The notes under the pieces: model-generated
The model's database searches: none
What the model saw: only the letters and a program-made list of their open reading frames with translations
What the model was told of the DNA's origin: nothing
In this document: one piece after another, positions 1-9,471 of the stretch
Numbering within the stretch: the stretch's first letter is position 1
Layout of the letters: each line of letters begins with the position of its first letter
Program-made: the position numbers and the translations under genes
From: Candidatus Gastranaerophilales bacterium
GTDB taxonomy: Bacteria; Cyanobacteriota; Vampirovibrionia; Gastranaerophilales; Gastranaerophilaceae
Reading direction: 5' to 3'
DNA length: 64,000 nucleotides
Assembly (NCBI GenBank): GCA_944323155.1
Contig: CALURL010000009.1
Span: forward strand, 17,429 to 81,428

Positions 1-2202
1 AGTTCTTGGAATAGGTGTTGCTGACATCGTAATAATATCAATATTTTCACGAAGCTGCTTTAATTTTTCTTTATGTCTGACGCCAAAGCGGTGTTCCTCA
101 TCAATTACAAGCAGGCCTAAATCCTTAAAAACTATTCCGTCCTGCAAAAGTCTATGAGTTCCGATAACAACATCACATTTGCCTGTCGCAAGGAGTTTTA
201 TAGTTTCTTTTTGCTCTTTTGAAGTTCTAAAACGCGACATCAATTCAACATCAACGCCGAAAGGTTTAAACCTTTCAGAAATAGTCTGAAAATGCTGCAA
301 TGCAAGAATTGTTGTCGGCACAACGACTGCAACCTGTTTACCTGAAGTTACTGCTTTAAAAATTGCACGCATGGCAACTTCTGTTTTGCCAAAACCAACA
401 TCACCGCAAATTAATCTATCCATAGGTTTATCGCTTTCCATATCAGCTTTGACATCATTAATTGCTTTCATCTGATCAGGGGTTTCTGTATATTCAAATG
501 CCTCTTCCATTTCAACCTGCCATGTTGTATCAGGCAGGAATTGAATTCCTTTTTGCATTTTACGTCTTGCATACAACCTTAATAAATCATATGCAACCTG
601 TTCAACTTCCTTTTTAACACGGGATTTAGTATTTTCCCAATCCTTGCCGCCCATTCTGGAAAGCTTTGGCTTTATAGAACCTGAACCTCTGTATCTTACA
701 AGAAGATTAATCTGTTCGGCAGGAATATGAAGTTTATCTTTGTTGGCGTATTCAATTGTCAAATAATCTTTCAACTGCCCGTCAATTTCCTGCTGAGAAA
801 GCCCCTTATAAATCCCAACCCCATGGATGCTATGTACAACATATTCACCTTCTTTTATGTCGTTAATACTTTCGATATATTCAGGTTTCTCTTTGTAATA
901 AGAACGTTTTGAGGCCGTAACTTCTTTTGTTCTTTTATTAAAAAGTTCTCTATCTGTCAGAATAATTGTTTTGAAATCTTCTAAAATCGCACCGGGAGAA
1001 GAAAGATTTTCATTCAATTCAAAATCAAAAATCTCGCGTTCTGAAAGGATTTCTTTTACACGTTCTGGATAATCAGTCGCAATAATAATTCTATAATCAC
1101 GTTTTGAATTTATATAGGCTGCAATATCATCAAGGTGAGCGCCAAAATTTTGCACCGGCTGAGAATCAAATTCGATTATCTCATCCATTTCGCTGTCAAT
1201 AAAATTATTCAGACCAATTTTGACAAAGCCGGCAATTTTCTGTACAAAATCCTCGTATGGAATATGATTTTTGCCATTTAAGCCAATATTCAATTCCAAT
1301 TTCAAATTTTCAGCTGCCTGCTTTTCAAAATTTTCATCAACAAACTCATATTTTGCATAAATTTCAGAAGTCTCATCAAACACAAGAATATAGTCTTTAA
1401 AATAGTCAAGAATTCCTACCATATCAGAGTTAAAATAATTTTGATAAACATCAATTCCTTCAAAATATCCTTCCTCATTCAACTGCTCATTTAGCTCAGG
1501 AGAATTCTTAAAAATATCAGAAGGTATTTCAGGCAAAATAAATTTATACATTGGCATGATATTTACTGATTTAAGTTTTTCTATAGATTTCTGGGTTTCA
1601 TTATCAAAATATCTAATATCAACGATTTCATCTCCCCACAGTTCAATTCGAACAGCATTCTTATCAAGAGAAAAAACATCAATAATATCGCCTCTTACGC
1701 TGAATTCTCCGATATCACTCACCATAGTTGAGCGCTTGTAACCAAGATTTACAAGTTTCTGCGAAAAATCTTTAGTATCAACTTCATCACCAACATTCAG
1801 ATGAATAGTATTTTTTTCAAAAAATGTTTGATTCGGAAATTTTTCAAGAAGAGTTTTTACAGGACAAATAACAACCTCTGGTTTTTCTAACAAAATTCTG
1901 ACCTGATCAGCGTAATCATATCTATTGGGCTGAACAGTTTCGTACATAGAAATGTTTTGAAAAGGTATTAAACTCGCCTGAACACCAAAAGCTTTATATA
2001 AATCATTTTGATATCTCAAGGCATTCTGCTCGGTTGATGTAACAAATAAAACCTTTTTATCAGAAATCTTTCTAATTTTTTGTACAAGAAGCAGCCGCAA
2101 TAAAGTAGTTAGACCGGTAACAGCAAAAGATACGGACTTTTTTACATACCGTTCAAATAAAAAATAATTTTCATTATTTTCAGGACTGCCTATCTTAAAC
2201 AT
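1..2202 (-). CDS. mfd: Transcription-repair coupling factor Mfd (5' part; C-terminus outside window)
   Basis: DNA translocase that removes stalled RNA polymerase and recruits UvrA. The frame is open from the ATG at 2202 to base 1, giving 734 residues of a protein that is usually about 1,100. In order there is a UvrB-homology region, a CarD-like RNA-polymerase-interacting domain near residues 445-545 ([17 protein letters not shown]), then the first helicase domain with Walker [12 protein letters not shown] near 600 and a DEEH box near 702, followed by SATPIPRT. There is no Shine-Dalgarno; a TAAACT hexamer lies six bases before the ATG, so the mRNA may be leaderless. The second helicase domain and TRCF domain must lie beyond the left edge. 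Confidence 0.97.
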   Translation of the reverse strand, partial: MFKIGSPENNENYFLFERYVKKSVSFAVTGLTTLLRLLLVQKIRKISDKKVLFVTSTEQNALRYQNDLYKAFGVQASLIPFQNISMYETVQPNRYDYADQVRILLEKPEVVICPVKTLLEKFPNQTFFEKNTIHLNVGDEVDTKDFSQKLVNLGYKRSTMVSDIGEFSVRGDIIDVFSLDKNAVRIELWGDEIVDIRYFDNETQKSIEKLKSVNIMPMYKFILPEIPSDIFKNSPELNEQLNEEGYFEGIDVYQNYFNSDMVGILDYFKDYILVFDETSEIYAKYEFVDENFEKQAAENLKLELNIGLNGKNHIPYEDFVQKIAGFVKIGLNNFIDSEMDEIIEFDSQPVQNFGAHLDDIAAYINSKRDYRIIIATDYPERVKEILSEREIFDFELNENLSSPGAILEDFKTIILTDRELFNKRTKEVTASKRSYYKEKPEYIESINDIKEGEYVVHSIHGVGIYKGLSQQEIDGQLKDYLTIEYANKDKLHIPAEQINLLVRYRGSGSIKPKLSRMGGKDWENTKSRVKKEVEQVAYDLLRLYARRKMQKGIQFLPDTTWQVEMEEAFEYTETPDQMKAINDVKADMESDKPMDRLICGDVGFGKTEVAMRAIFKAVTSGKQVAVVVPTTILALQHFQTISERFKPFGVDVELMSRFRTSKEQKETIKLLATGKCDVVIGTHRLLQDGIVFKDLGLLVIDEEHRFGVRHKEKLKQLRENIDIITMSATPIPRT

Positions 2203-2280
2203 AATACAAGTTTATCCCAGATGTAACAAAATGTAAATTGCTGTCAAAAAAAAATTTTATGCATTTATATATTTTTACAC

Positions 2281-2308
2281 TGTAGGTTGGGCATACCTGC
2301 CCAACAAA
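2281..2308 (+). repeat. Dispersed palindromic repeat, family A
   Basis: Imperfect palindrome: TGTAGGTTGGGC, a 4-6 base centre (ATACCT), then GCCCAACA. The same unit recurs near 17.3, 32.7, 32.9, 42.7 and 48.6 kb, always between genes. Here it lies between mfd and the 112-aa gene, close to that gene's ribosome-binding site. Confidence 0.85.
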
Positions 2309-2338
2309 TGAAACATTAACAAATAAGGAGTTTATGTT

Positions 2339-2677
2339 ATGGTGAAAGTTCAAAAAATTAATACACCAATACAGCAGACAAAACAAAGTTATATGTCAGA
2401 AGAACGATTCTGGCTAAATTATGATAACAAATTAATGTATGAACTTAGCAATGCTCTTATGAACAAACGTGATCGTTTGACTGAATTTGCGCAGAACAAT
2501 GACAAATTCTATCAGACAATTGACGGAAACTTAAAAGTTAAACCCGGGAAATCGCTGGGTCTCAATGACTTAAACGAGGAAATACTACAAGATATATGTA
2601 TACATAAACAATTACAGAAGCAGATAAAGAATGTTGCAAAATTAATAAGAAATGATTTATTAAATTTCAAAAAATAA
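2339..2677 (+). CDS. Hypothetical protein, 112 aa
   Basis: Unrecognised, soluble and mostly helical, rich in Lys and Asn. It has no signal peptide or membrane segment. The start is the ATG at 2339, eight bases after AAGGAG. It stands alone: mfd is divergent on the left, and a shared terminator hairpin separates it from a convergent minus-strand gene on the right. An open frame on the other strand at 2512-2805 overlaps it but lacks a good start site. I cannot assign a function. Confidence 0.75.
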   Translation: MVKVQKINTPIQQTKQSYMSEERFWLNYDNKLMYELSNALMNKRDRLTEFAQNNDKFYQTIDGNLKVKPGKSLGLNDLNEEILQDICIHKQLQKQIKNVAKLIRNDLLNFKK

Positions 2678-2703
2678 AAACTTCCGAGAATTCGGAAGTT
2701 TTT
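2676..2703. terminator. Bidirectional rho-independent terminator
   Basis: Hairpin AACTTCCGA-GAA-TTCGGAAGTT flanked by an A run on the left and a T run on the right. It sits exactly between two convergent genes and could serve both. Confidence 0.85.
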
Positions 2704-3046
2704 ATTTAACATCTGTTTTATTCGGGCTTTCGTACTCAATACCCATTTCTTTAAGCGTTCTGATAAAATTCTGAGCGCAGATTTTTTGAGCTTCCGGCGG
2801 TACAATCCTCAAAATTTCAACTGTTTTTGAAATTACAGGATCTTTATCATACCAGCGGTTATTTGCATTAACAGGTTTTACCATAGCGTAGAACTTGTCT
2901 ATTGTTTCTTTTGAAACCTTTTCTTCAATTTTTTGCAAAAAGATTTCAGCCTGAGCTCTCAATTCTGTTTGATAATTCCTCAAAAGCTCAATTACTTCAA
3001 GCAACAATGGATCATGGTCATACCAACGCTTATAGGTAGGATTCAT
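2702..3046 (-). CDS. Hypothetical protein with duplicated RWYDxDP repeat, 114 aa
   Basis: Small soluble protein made of two copies of one helical unit. Copy one starts at residue 7 (RWYDHDPLLLEVIELL) and copy two near residue 63 (RWYDKDPVISKTVEIL); each continues into a helix of similar length. Its ATG overlaps the murA stop codon (ATGA), so the two are translationally coupled and probably co-transcribed. The family is unknown to me. Coupling to murA hints at a cell-envelope role, but that is context only. Confidence 0.8.
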   Translation of the reverse strand: MNPTYKRWYDHDPLLLEVIELLRNYQTELRAQAEIFLQKIEEKVSKETIDKFYAMVKPVNANNRWYDKDPVISKTVEILRIVPPEAQKICAQNFIRTLKEMGIEYESPNKTDVK

Positions 3047-4371
3047 TTACGTACACCCTCCGTTAGGTTTACATTTTGTGTTGTAATTGGAGAAATGATA
3101 TCATCATCTCTTCTCTCAATTTTTCCTCCTAACAATCTTAGCTTACTTTCAAAATTTTCGTATCCTCTATCTATATGATGTAAGTTTTCGATAGTGGAAT
3201 TTCCGTCAGCCATAAGCGCAGCCACAACAAGTGAGGCACCTGCACGCAGGTCACTTGCAGCTAATGTAGCTCCTGTAAGTTTTTTCACGCCTTTAATAAT
3301 CGCATGATTTCTATCCTGATGAATATCAGCGCCCATTCTTCTAAGTTCAGGCACCTGCATGAATCTGTTTTCATATAAACTTTCAGTAATGATTCCAACT
3401 CCGTTTGCAGTTGTTAAAAGAGTCATGGCCATAGACTGTAAATCTGTCGGAAATCCAGGATAAGGTTGTGTTATAAAGTTTATTGAATTCAATCTGTTTT
3501 TACAGGAAACTTCCAGAGAATTAGGTTCAATAAGCTTGATATTTGCCCCCATTTTCAACAACTTATCAGTAAAGAAAGTCAAATGAGCAGGGCAGACATT
3601 TTTGATAATAGCTTTACCTTTTGTTGCAATAACAGCAGTCATAAAAGTACCGGCTTCAATTCTGTCAGGAATTGTAGTGAATTCAATCGGGTGTAAATCA
3701 TCTTGTTTAACGCCGTTTATAACAATTTCAGAAGTACCTGCACCGTTAACATCAGCACCCATTGTATTTAAAAAGTTTGCAAGATCAACAATTTCAGGTT
3801 CTTGAGCAGCGTTTTGAATTCTTGTAGAACCTTCAGCCAGAATACCTGCAAGCATTAAGTTTTCTGTAGCACCAACTGACGGAATATCAAGGTAAATATC
3901 AGTACCGACTAATTTGGACGCTTTAGCATGAACATAACCGTTTTCGATTTTTATCTTAGCGCCTAATGCTTCTAAACCTTTGATGTGAAAATCAACTCTT
4001 CTTTCGCCGATAGCACATCCGCCTGGCAAGGCAACTACTGCTTCTTTACATCTTGTAACAAGCGCACCCAAAACAATAAATGAAGCACGCATTTTACTTA
4101 CCAGTTCATACTTTGCAGTAACACTTGTCAAATCTGCAGCATCAATTGTAACTGATTTTTCAACTTTGTTATATGTAGTTTTTGCACCCAATTGGGCAAT
4201 AACATTAAGCATAATTTCAACGTCTGTCAAATCAGGAACGTTATAAATTTTTGTTTCGCCTTTAGCCAACAGTGCAGCAGCCATAAGTTTTAAAACCGAA
4301 TTTTTTGCGCCGCCTATTGAAACCTCACCTCTTAACGGGGTACCGCCTTTTATATAATACTTTTCAGTCAA
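3043..4371 (-). CDS. murA: UDP-N-acetylglucosamine 1-carboxyvinyltransferase MurA
   Basis: Catalyses the first committed step of peptidoglycan synthesis, transferring enolpyruvate from PEP to UDP-GlcNAc in the cytoplasm. The 442-residue length is slightly above the usual 420. The N-terminal KN pair (GGAKNSVLKL, residues 20-29) and the active-site loop LPGGCAIGERRVDFH are present, with the catalytic Cys at 119; that Cys is the fosfomycin target, so sensitivity is predicted. It is a single gene with no paralogue in the window, and its stop overlaps the start of the small repeat protein downstream. Confidence 0.97.
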   Translation of the reverse strand: MTEKYYIKGGTPLRGEVSIGGAKNSVLKLMAAALLAKGETKIYNVPDLTDVEIMLNVIAQLGAKTTYNKVEKSVTIDAADLTSVTAKYELVSKMRASFIVLGALVTRCKEAVVALPGGCAIGERRVDFHIKGLEALGAKIKIENGYVHAKASKLVGTDIYLDIPSVGATENLMLAGILAEGSTRIQNAAQEPEIVDLANFLNTMGADVNGAGTSEIVINGVKQDDLHPIEFTTIPDRIEAGTFMTAVIATKGKAIIKNVCPAHLTFFTDKLLKMGANIKLIEPNSLEVSCKNRLNSINFITQPYPGFPTDLQSMAMTLLTTANGVGIITESLYENRFMQVPELRRMGADIHQDRNHAIIKGVKKLTGATLAASDLRAGASLVVAALMADGNSTIENLHHIDRGYENFESKLRLLGGKIERRDDDIISPITTQNVNLTEGVRK

Positions 4372-4547
4372 TTTCTCTTACCTTTTATTTAATAATTTTA
4401 TTTTTAATTACTCTTACATAAATAATAATACAACCAGATTAATCCGATGTAAATAAGTTAAATTATGTAAAGAAATTCCTCAAAAGTAATAAAAAAATGT
4501 TCAAAAAAAAATTTGTCGCTATTTAATAAAAAAGGGAGTGTAAAATT

Positions 4548-5237
4548 ATGATAAAACCAATTAGTTTCACTGGAATAAAAAATATAGCATCTGCTTATGT
4601 GACAAAATCCACCTATTTGCCGGAATCTCGTAATGATAAAATTAACAGCCGTTTATGTATGAATATGGAATTAACAGATGATGACAAAAACAAAGATTTG
4701 ACTGAGTACAGAAAAATATTGCGGGCTCATCCGAATCTGAAAAATGAAATAAATGACAGTAATTTGAATATTGAATATTCTACTGAAAGAGATGGGCAGT
4801 TTATGCTTGGAATGCTAAAATTGAATGGAATTATTGTTCGCTCGCTGCCTGATAATGCAGATTTGTTAAATTTTGCGAAGAATTTAGTACAAAGAGTTGC
4901 TAATTTTAAAGAAAAAGATTTTCATAATGATCCTGACCAACACTTGATGAATGAAACTAGAGAAGGTTTAATATATAAAGAAAATATTGGCAAGTATCTG
5001 GACGGCACCAGTGGAAGACTTGATATTTTGGAAGGTACAAACTTAACAGAAGAGTTTGATCTATACTTTAATGATAAAAATATAGATTTAGATGAAGATG
5101 ATGAAGAAAAAGTTTTTAACGCCGCAGATGAAATTACAGCCATACTCCATGAGCCAGCTTATGTACATAATAAAGCTATTCATCTTAACGCTTTAATAAA
5201 AGACTATGTTGAAACATGCAAAAATATGTATTCTTAA
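4548..5237 (+). CDS. Hypothetical protein with N-terminal ISFTG tag, 229 aa
   Basis: Unrecognised, acidic and soluble. It begins MIKPISFTGIKN, resembling the short N-terminal peptide on several unrelated proteins in this window (13310, 37774, 38210, 24275). There is no classical signal peptide. Residues from about 185 are very acidic (DLDEDDEEK). The start is set by AAAGGGAG nine bases upstream. It lies between divergent murA and grpE with its own AT-rich upstream region. Confidence 0.8.
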   Translation: MIKPISFTGIKNIASAYVTKSTYLPESRNDKINSRLCMNMELTDDDKNKDLTEYRKILRAHPNLKNEINDSNLNIEYSTERDGQFMLGMLKLNGIIVRSLPDNADLLNFAKNLVQRVANFKEKDFHNDPDQHLMNETREGLIYKENIGKYLDGTSGRLDILEGTNLTEEFDLYFNDKNIDLDEDDEEKVFNAADEITAILHEPAYVHNKAIHLNALIKDYVETCKNMYS

Positions 5238-5261
5238 TTATTAAAAAATAATAAATTTTCC

Positions 5262-5289
5262 TTGTTAATTTACCTTGATAAATTATAAT
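5262..5289 (+). promoter_or_regulatory. Predicted promoter of grpE-dnaJ
   Basis: TTGTTA, 16-base spacer, TATAAT, upstream of grpE. No CIRCE-type heat-shock operator is visible. Confidence 0.55.
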
Positions 5290-5320
5290 ATAGTTATATT
5301 TTATTTTAAGAGGTAGAGAA

Positions 5321-5896
5321 ATGACACATAAACATCATCACGGTAATAATCCGTTCAAAAACGAAGATATAGTCGACGGCAAAAAAGATGAAAATTTAGA
5401 AAATTCTACAGAAGAAAAACAAGAAGATTCAAAAGAAACTGATGAAGTAAAAAATGAACTTCAAGAAAAATACGACACTCTTAATCAACAGTATCTTAGA
5501 CTTGCGGCTGATTTTGACAACTACCGCAAAAGACAGGCTCAAGAAAGAGAAGACTTGTTAAAATACGGTGCAGAAAATGCCCTAAAAAAACTTATAGAAG
5601 TTCTTGATAACTTTGAACGCGGAGAAAAGGCACTTGCAAATGTCGAAGACTGCCAGCAAGTTAAAGACAGCTTTAACCTTATTCACAAGCAGGTTATTGA
5701 AACATTAACAAAGCTTGGTCTGGAAGCTATTAATACAGAAGGTCAAACATTTGATCCAAACTTCCACGAAGCTGTTATGCAAACTCCAACTAAGGAATAT
5801 CCTGAACATACAATTATAAATGAATTACAAAAAGGCTACAAGTTAGGTGATAAAGTCCTGAGACCGGCACTTGTAAATGTGGCAACAGAAGGTTAA
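5321..5896 (+). CDS. grpE: Nucleotide exchange factor GrpE
   Basis: Co-chaperone that releases ADP from DnaK. The first 50 residues are His-rich then acidic and probably disordered. A long coiled coil follows, then the GrpE core with LAADFDNYRKR and LDNFERGEKAL, and a C-terminal beta domain (TFDPNFHEAVMQ, GYKLGDKVLRPALV). Length 191 is normal. It is followed by dnaJ after a hairpin; dnaK is not in the window. Confidence 0.97.
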   Translation: MTHKHHHGNNPFKNEDIVDGKKDENLENSTEEKQEDSKETDEVKNELQEKYDTLNQQYLRLAADFDNYRKRQAQEREDLLKYGAENALKKLIEVLDNFERGEKALANVEDCQQVKDSFNLIHKQVIETLTKLGLEAINTEGQTFDPNFHEAVMQTPTKEYPEHTIINELQKGYKLGDKVLRPALVNVATEG

Positions 5897-5904
5897 TTAA
5901 ATAA

Positions 5905-5941
5905 CTAAAAGCTCTCCAAATTCAAAAAGGAGAGCTTTTAG
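5905..5941 (+). terminator. Hairpin between grpE and dnaJ
   Basis: Stem CTAAAAGCTCTCC / GGAGAGCTTTTAG with a ten-base loop. The 3' arm holds only TTTT rather than a long T run, so it may be a partial terminator or an mRNA-processing hairpin that adjusts the ratio of GrpE to DnaJ. Confidence 0.65.
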
Positions 5942-5972
5942 TGCAAAAAGAATAGGGAAGAACTGACAAAAA

Positions 5973-7100
5973 ATGACTGATTATTATGAAATATTAGAAG
6001 TTTCAAGGGAGGCTTCAAAAGAAGAAATAAAATCGGCTTTCAGAAAGAAAGCACGTACATTGCACCCCGATGTGAATAAAGCTCCCGATGCAGAGGAAAA
6101 ATTTAAAGAACTCGGAAAAGCATACGAAACCTTAATGGATGATAACAAACGTGCCACATACGATAGATACGGAGAAGACGGTCTAAAAAATGCCGGCTTT
6201 GATACAGGCGGCCCGTTTGCAGGCGGTTTTGGCGACTTGAACGATATCTTCAATTCATTTTTCGGAGGATTTAGCGGCTTTGGATTTGGCGGAGGCCGAA
6301 TGGATCCTAATGCACCGGTTGAAGGCGATGACTTAAGACTTGATATAGAAATAGATTTCGAAGAAGCTGTCTTTGGTACAAACAAAGAAATAAAATTTGA
6401 CCACCTTGAAAACTGTCCAGAATGCAACGGCACAGGTGCAGAAAAAGGAACTCAGCCCGTAACCTGTCCAACCTGCCACGGTACAGGCCAGGTTCAGCAG
6501 GTAACAAGAACACCGCTCGGGTCAATCGCTCAAATTGTAACCTGTCCGGATTGCCATGGAACAGGTAAAAAAATAACTTCTTCTTGCAAAGCATGCAAAG
6601 GCGCCGGAAAAGTTACAAGAGAAAAGAAAATCGAAATAAAAATTCCGGCAGGAGTTGATAACTTATCTAAAATAAGAGTATCAGGCGAAGGCGATGCTGG
6701 AACAAACGGCGGCCGTGCAGGAGATTTGTTTGTAGTGCTTCATGTTAAACCTTCCAAATACTTTAAACGTGACGGAAATGAAGTATATTCAAAACTTGAT
6801 ATATCCCCTGCTCAGGCAGTATTAGGAGATGAAGTTATTATAAAAACTCTTGACGGCGAACAAAAAATTCAAATAGCACCGGGAGTTCAAAGCGGAAACA
6901 CGGTTAAAATCAAAAACGCAGGAGTTCCGTATCTTTCAAGACCGTCTCAAAGAGGCGATCATATCGTGATAATCTCAGTTAAAACACCAACAGGAATTTC
7001 TGAAGAGGAAAAACAACTGTATAAAAAATTATATGAACTTCAAAAAAATAAAAAACCTCAATCATCAATAATGGATAAGGTAAAGGGAGTTTTCCAATAA
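5973..7100 (+). CDS. dnaJ: Chaperone DnaJ (type I Hsp40)
   Basis: DnaK co-chaperone. The J domain (residues 1-70) has HPD at 31-33. A Gly/Phe-rich linker follows ([21 protein letters not shown]). The zinc-binding region carries four CxxCxGxG repeats ([32 protein letters not shown]), then come the substrate-binding beta domains. 375 residues is normal. The stop codon overlaps the next ATG by one base, so the beta-propeller gene downstream is coupled to it. Confidence 0.98.
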   Translation: MTDYYEILEVSREASKEEIKSAFRKKARTLHPDVNKAPDAEEKFKELGKAYETLMDDNKRATYDRYGEDGLKNAGFDTGGPFAGGFGDLNDIFNSFFGGFSGFGFGGGRMDPNAPVEGDDLRLDIEIDFEEAVFGTNKEIKFDHLENCPECNGTGAEKGTQPVTCPTCHGTGQVQQVTRTPLGSIAQIVTCPDCHGTGKKITSSCKACKGAGKVTREKKIEIKIPAGVDNLSKIRVSGEGDAGTNGGRAGDLFVVLHVKPSKYFKRDGNEVYSKLDISPAQAVLGDEVIIKTLDGEQKIQIAPGVQSGNTVKIKNAGVPYLSRPSQRGDHIVIISVKTPTGISEEEKQLYKKLYELQKNKKPQSSIMDKVKGVFQ

Positions 7101-8533
7101 TGAAAAAATTGTTAATTTGTTTAGGCATAATGATGATTACAGCAGTATCAGCAAATGCTGCAAAAATTCCTGACAATATACAAACCTATGTTAACAAGGA
7201 TTTTCCGCAAACGAATTTCCGATTTGACGGCGTAATCATCTTGCCTGACAATACAATTTACCTGCCGCTTTTTCCTGCAAAAATAATAAACCCTGAAACA
7301 CTTCAGATAAAAACAACTTACCCGGCAGGAAAAACACTTGCAGACAAACCAAATGTTGTTATATTCAATAATGATTTTGTACTGCTAAAAGTTTTGACCG
7401 ATACAAAAGGAAACAAAACCGTTTACAGATTTGCAAATCCTCCAATGGAAATAAGAACCGGCCTTTTACCACAAGATATGCTTGTACCCAAAGGCTTGCA
7501 GATTCCTGACAATATGAAAGGGATTATCGGAAATCTTGAAATAAAAACAGCTACAGATCCGGGAATAAAAGTTCAGGTAACCCCTAAAAACACAAATTCT
7601 GGCGGATTAAAAACATTAACAACACTTCCGCAGTTAAAGAATAAAACTTTCTATGTAGCTTCACCATACTCAAAAAACATTCAGGTGTTTAATCAGGCGA
7701 CTAAAACTCCTGATTACGCGCTTGCACAGAAAAATGTACCCATATCAATGAAAGCTTACGACAACAAGTTTTTGCTTGTAACCTCTTACGACAAACCTTC
7801 AATTGACGTAATCTCGCTTGCAGACGACCAGATTATCAAACAAATTTATATAAAAACACAGCCTGATGAAATAGTCATTGATAAGAATAAAAAAATAGCC
7901 TATGTCTCAAGCGCAGAAGATTCAAGCATATATATGGTAAATCTTGAAACAATGACCTTATTCAGGCAGATAAAAATCACTGGAATGTGCGAAAAATTAA
8001 CACTGTCAGAAGATGGTTCAAAACTTTTCTACTATGACAAAAAAACACGTGACATCTGGGCAATAGAATTAGATAACGATTATCTGTTAAAGGAAATAGG
8101 AAAATTTCCAAATGTTTCCAAAATCGCATTTATTAATGACAAAATTTATATTACAAGCAGAACAAAAAATCATTTAGCAATAATAGATTACAAAACAATA
8201 GGCCTCATTGCAGAGACCGAAACCAGCGACAAACCTGTTGATATGCTGGTATTCCATGACAAATTATATATTCTATGCGCAACAGATAACATAATCGAAA
8301 TTCTCGATACTACAACAGATGCTATTACTGATAAAATATATTTGAGCACATACGGATTTTCGACAAAAATTTATCACATAGACGGGACAAACATTGCGTT
8401 GATTACTGACACAAAAGCTTCAACCTACACAATCTTTGATCTCGGAGCCAAAAAAGTTATTGCAACTAACCCGATAGATATTCCGGTAAGCTCAATCGTT
8501 GTAACAGACAAGATTAAGAAGATAAACAAATGA
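7100..8533 (+). CDS. Secreted YVTN-type beta-propeller protein
   Basis: 477 residues with a signal peptide ([20 protein letters not shown], cleavage near 20/21). From about residue 185 on, repeats of the form 'YVAS..SKNIQVFN', 'YVSSAEDSSIYMVNLET' and 'ITSRTKNHLAIIDYKT' are typical of YVTN/NHL propeller blades. It probably acts in the periplasm or at the surface as a binding scaffold; no catalytic residues are apparent. It is coupled to dnaJ (TAATG) and to the methyltransferase (ATGA). The operon with dnaJ looks positional rather than functional. Confidence 0.85.
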   Translation: MKKLLICLGIMMITAVSANAAKIPDNIQTYVNKDFPQTNFRFDGVIILPDNTIYLPLFPAKIINPETLQIKTTYPAGKTLADKPNVVIFNNDFVLLKVLTDTKGNKTVYRFANPPMEIRTGLLPQDMLVPKGLQIPDNMKGIIGNLEIKTATDPGIKVQVTPKNTNSGGLKTLTTLPQLKNKTFYVASPYSKNIQVFNQATKTPDYALAQKNVPISMKAYDNKFLLVTSYDKPSIDVISLADDQIIKQIYIKTQPDEIVIDKNKKIAYVSSAEDSSIYMVNLETMTLFRQIKITGMCEKLTLSEDGSKLFYYDKKTRDIWAIELDNDYLLKEIGKFPNVSKIAFINDKIYITSRTKNHLAIIDYKTIGLIAETETSDKPVDMLVFHDKLYILCATDNIIEILDTTTDAITDKIYLSTYGFSTKIYHIDGTNIALITDTKASTYTIFDLGAKKVIATNPIDIPVSSIVVTDKIKKINK

Positions 8534-9099
8534 TAGAACAATTTGACCCGACAACTCAGGAAGTATTAAAAGATTTAGAGAAAACACAAAAGCAATTCTG
8601 GAACATAGCACGCGTTACAGCGGAATTCTTAACCATATTGATAAAAGAAGAAAAAGCTCAAAATGTTTTGGAAATAGGCACCTCAAACGGATATTCCGGC
8701 ATCTGGCTTGCAAAAGCGCTTAAACAAACAGGCGGCCGCTTAACAACAATAGAATTTTATGACAAGAGACTTGATGTTGCAAAAGAAAATTTCAAAAAAT
8801 GCGGAGTTTCAGATATAATTACGCCTATAAAAGGTTCAGCCTGCACGATTTTGGAATACCTTCCGGATGATTATATTATAGACTTTGCCTTTGTTGACGC
8901 AAACAAATCAGAATACATCAAATATTTTAAATTCATAGATAAACACCTTAAAGTTGGCGGAATTATTGCCTGTGACAATGTTTTATCACACGAAGCAAAG
9001 TGTAAACCGTTTATTGACGCAATAAACTCCAATCCTAATTATGAAAATGTTGTATTAAAATTACCAGCAGGCCTGTCAGTCGGAAGAAAAATCAGATAA
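8530..9099 (+). CDS. SAM-dependent O-methyltransferase (COMT-like)
   Basis: 189 residues, class I Rossmann methyltransferase of the O-methyltransferase family 3 type. The SAM-binding motif is EIGTSNGYSG (48-57), the acidic ribose-binding strand is TTIEFYDKRL, and the metal-site region is FVDANKSEYIKYF followed by GGIIACDNVL. These match catechol/caffeoyl-CoA-type Mg-dependent enzymes. The substrate cannot be read from sequence. Its start overlaps the stop of the propeller gene by four bases. Confidence 0.88.
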   Translation: MIEQFDPTTQEVLKDLEKTQKQFWNIARVTAEFLTILIKEEKAQNVLEIGTSNGYSGIWLAKALKQTGGRLTTIEFYDKRLDVAKENFKKCGVSDIITPIKGSACTILEYLPDDYIIDFAFVDANKSEYIKYFKFIDKHLKVGGIIACDNVLSHEAKCKPFIDAINSNPNYENVVLKLPAGLSVGRKIR

Positions 9100-9136
9100 G
9101 ATAAAATCAATTATTTAATGAAATTTAACATGAGCC

Positions 9137-9164
9137 TTGATTTATAGAATTTTTAATATATTAT
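9137..9164 (+). promoter_or_regulatory. Predicted promoter of rpmB
   Basis: TTGATT, 16-base spacer, TATTAT, ahead of the ribosomal protein gene. A Shine-Dalgarno GAAAAGGA lies about ten bases before the ATG at 9200. Confidence 0.6.
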
Positions 9165-9199
9165 GGTAATATACAACTAGCTAGAAAAGGAATAAAACT

Positions 9200-9391
9200 A
9201 TGTCAAAAAAATGTGAAATTTGTGGTAAAACACCTATTAAAGCAGCAAAATTAACTTTCTCACATAAACAAATCGTTAAAACTCAAGAACCTAACTTGCA
9301 AAAAGTTAAAGCAGTAGTAAATGGCGCAACAAAAAGAATTAACGTTTGTACATCATGCTTAAAAGCAGGAAAAGTTCAAAAAGCTGTTTAA
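9200..9391 (+). CDS. rpmB: 50S ribosomal protein bL28
   Basis: 63 residues, basic. It keeps the N-terminal CEICGK and the C-terminal VCTSCLKAGKV, so this is the zinc-binding (four-Cys) form of bL28. It has its own promoter and a strong terminator, so it is monocistronic. Confidence 0.95.
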   Translation: MSKKCEICGKTPIKAAKLTFSHKQIVKTQEPNLQKVKAVVNGATKRINVCTSCLKAGKVQKAV

Positions 9392-9411
9392 TTGAAAAAA
9401 TTTAAATCAAG

Positions 9412-9443
9412 ATAAAAAGAGAGTCTATATGACTCTCTTTTTA
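9412..9443 (+). terminator. Terminator of rpmB
   Basis: Perfect 12-bp stem AAAAAGAGAGTC / GACTCTCTTTTT, loop TATAT, with a T run. It could also end the convergent gene on the other strand. Confidence 0.9.
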
Positions 9444-9471
9444 TTTTTTAGAAAAATGCCTAAATTTTTGT

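Noticed and set aside
2512..2805. 97-aa minus-strand frame
   Set aside because: Spans a terminator and overlaps two better supported genes.
5984..6594. Open frames opposite dnaJ
   Set aside because: Antisense shadows of a coding gene with no start signals or family resemblance.
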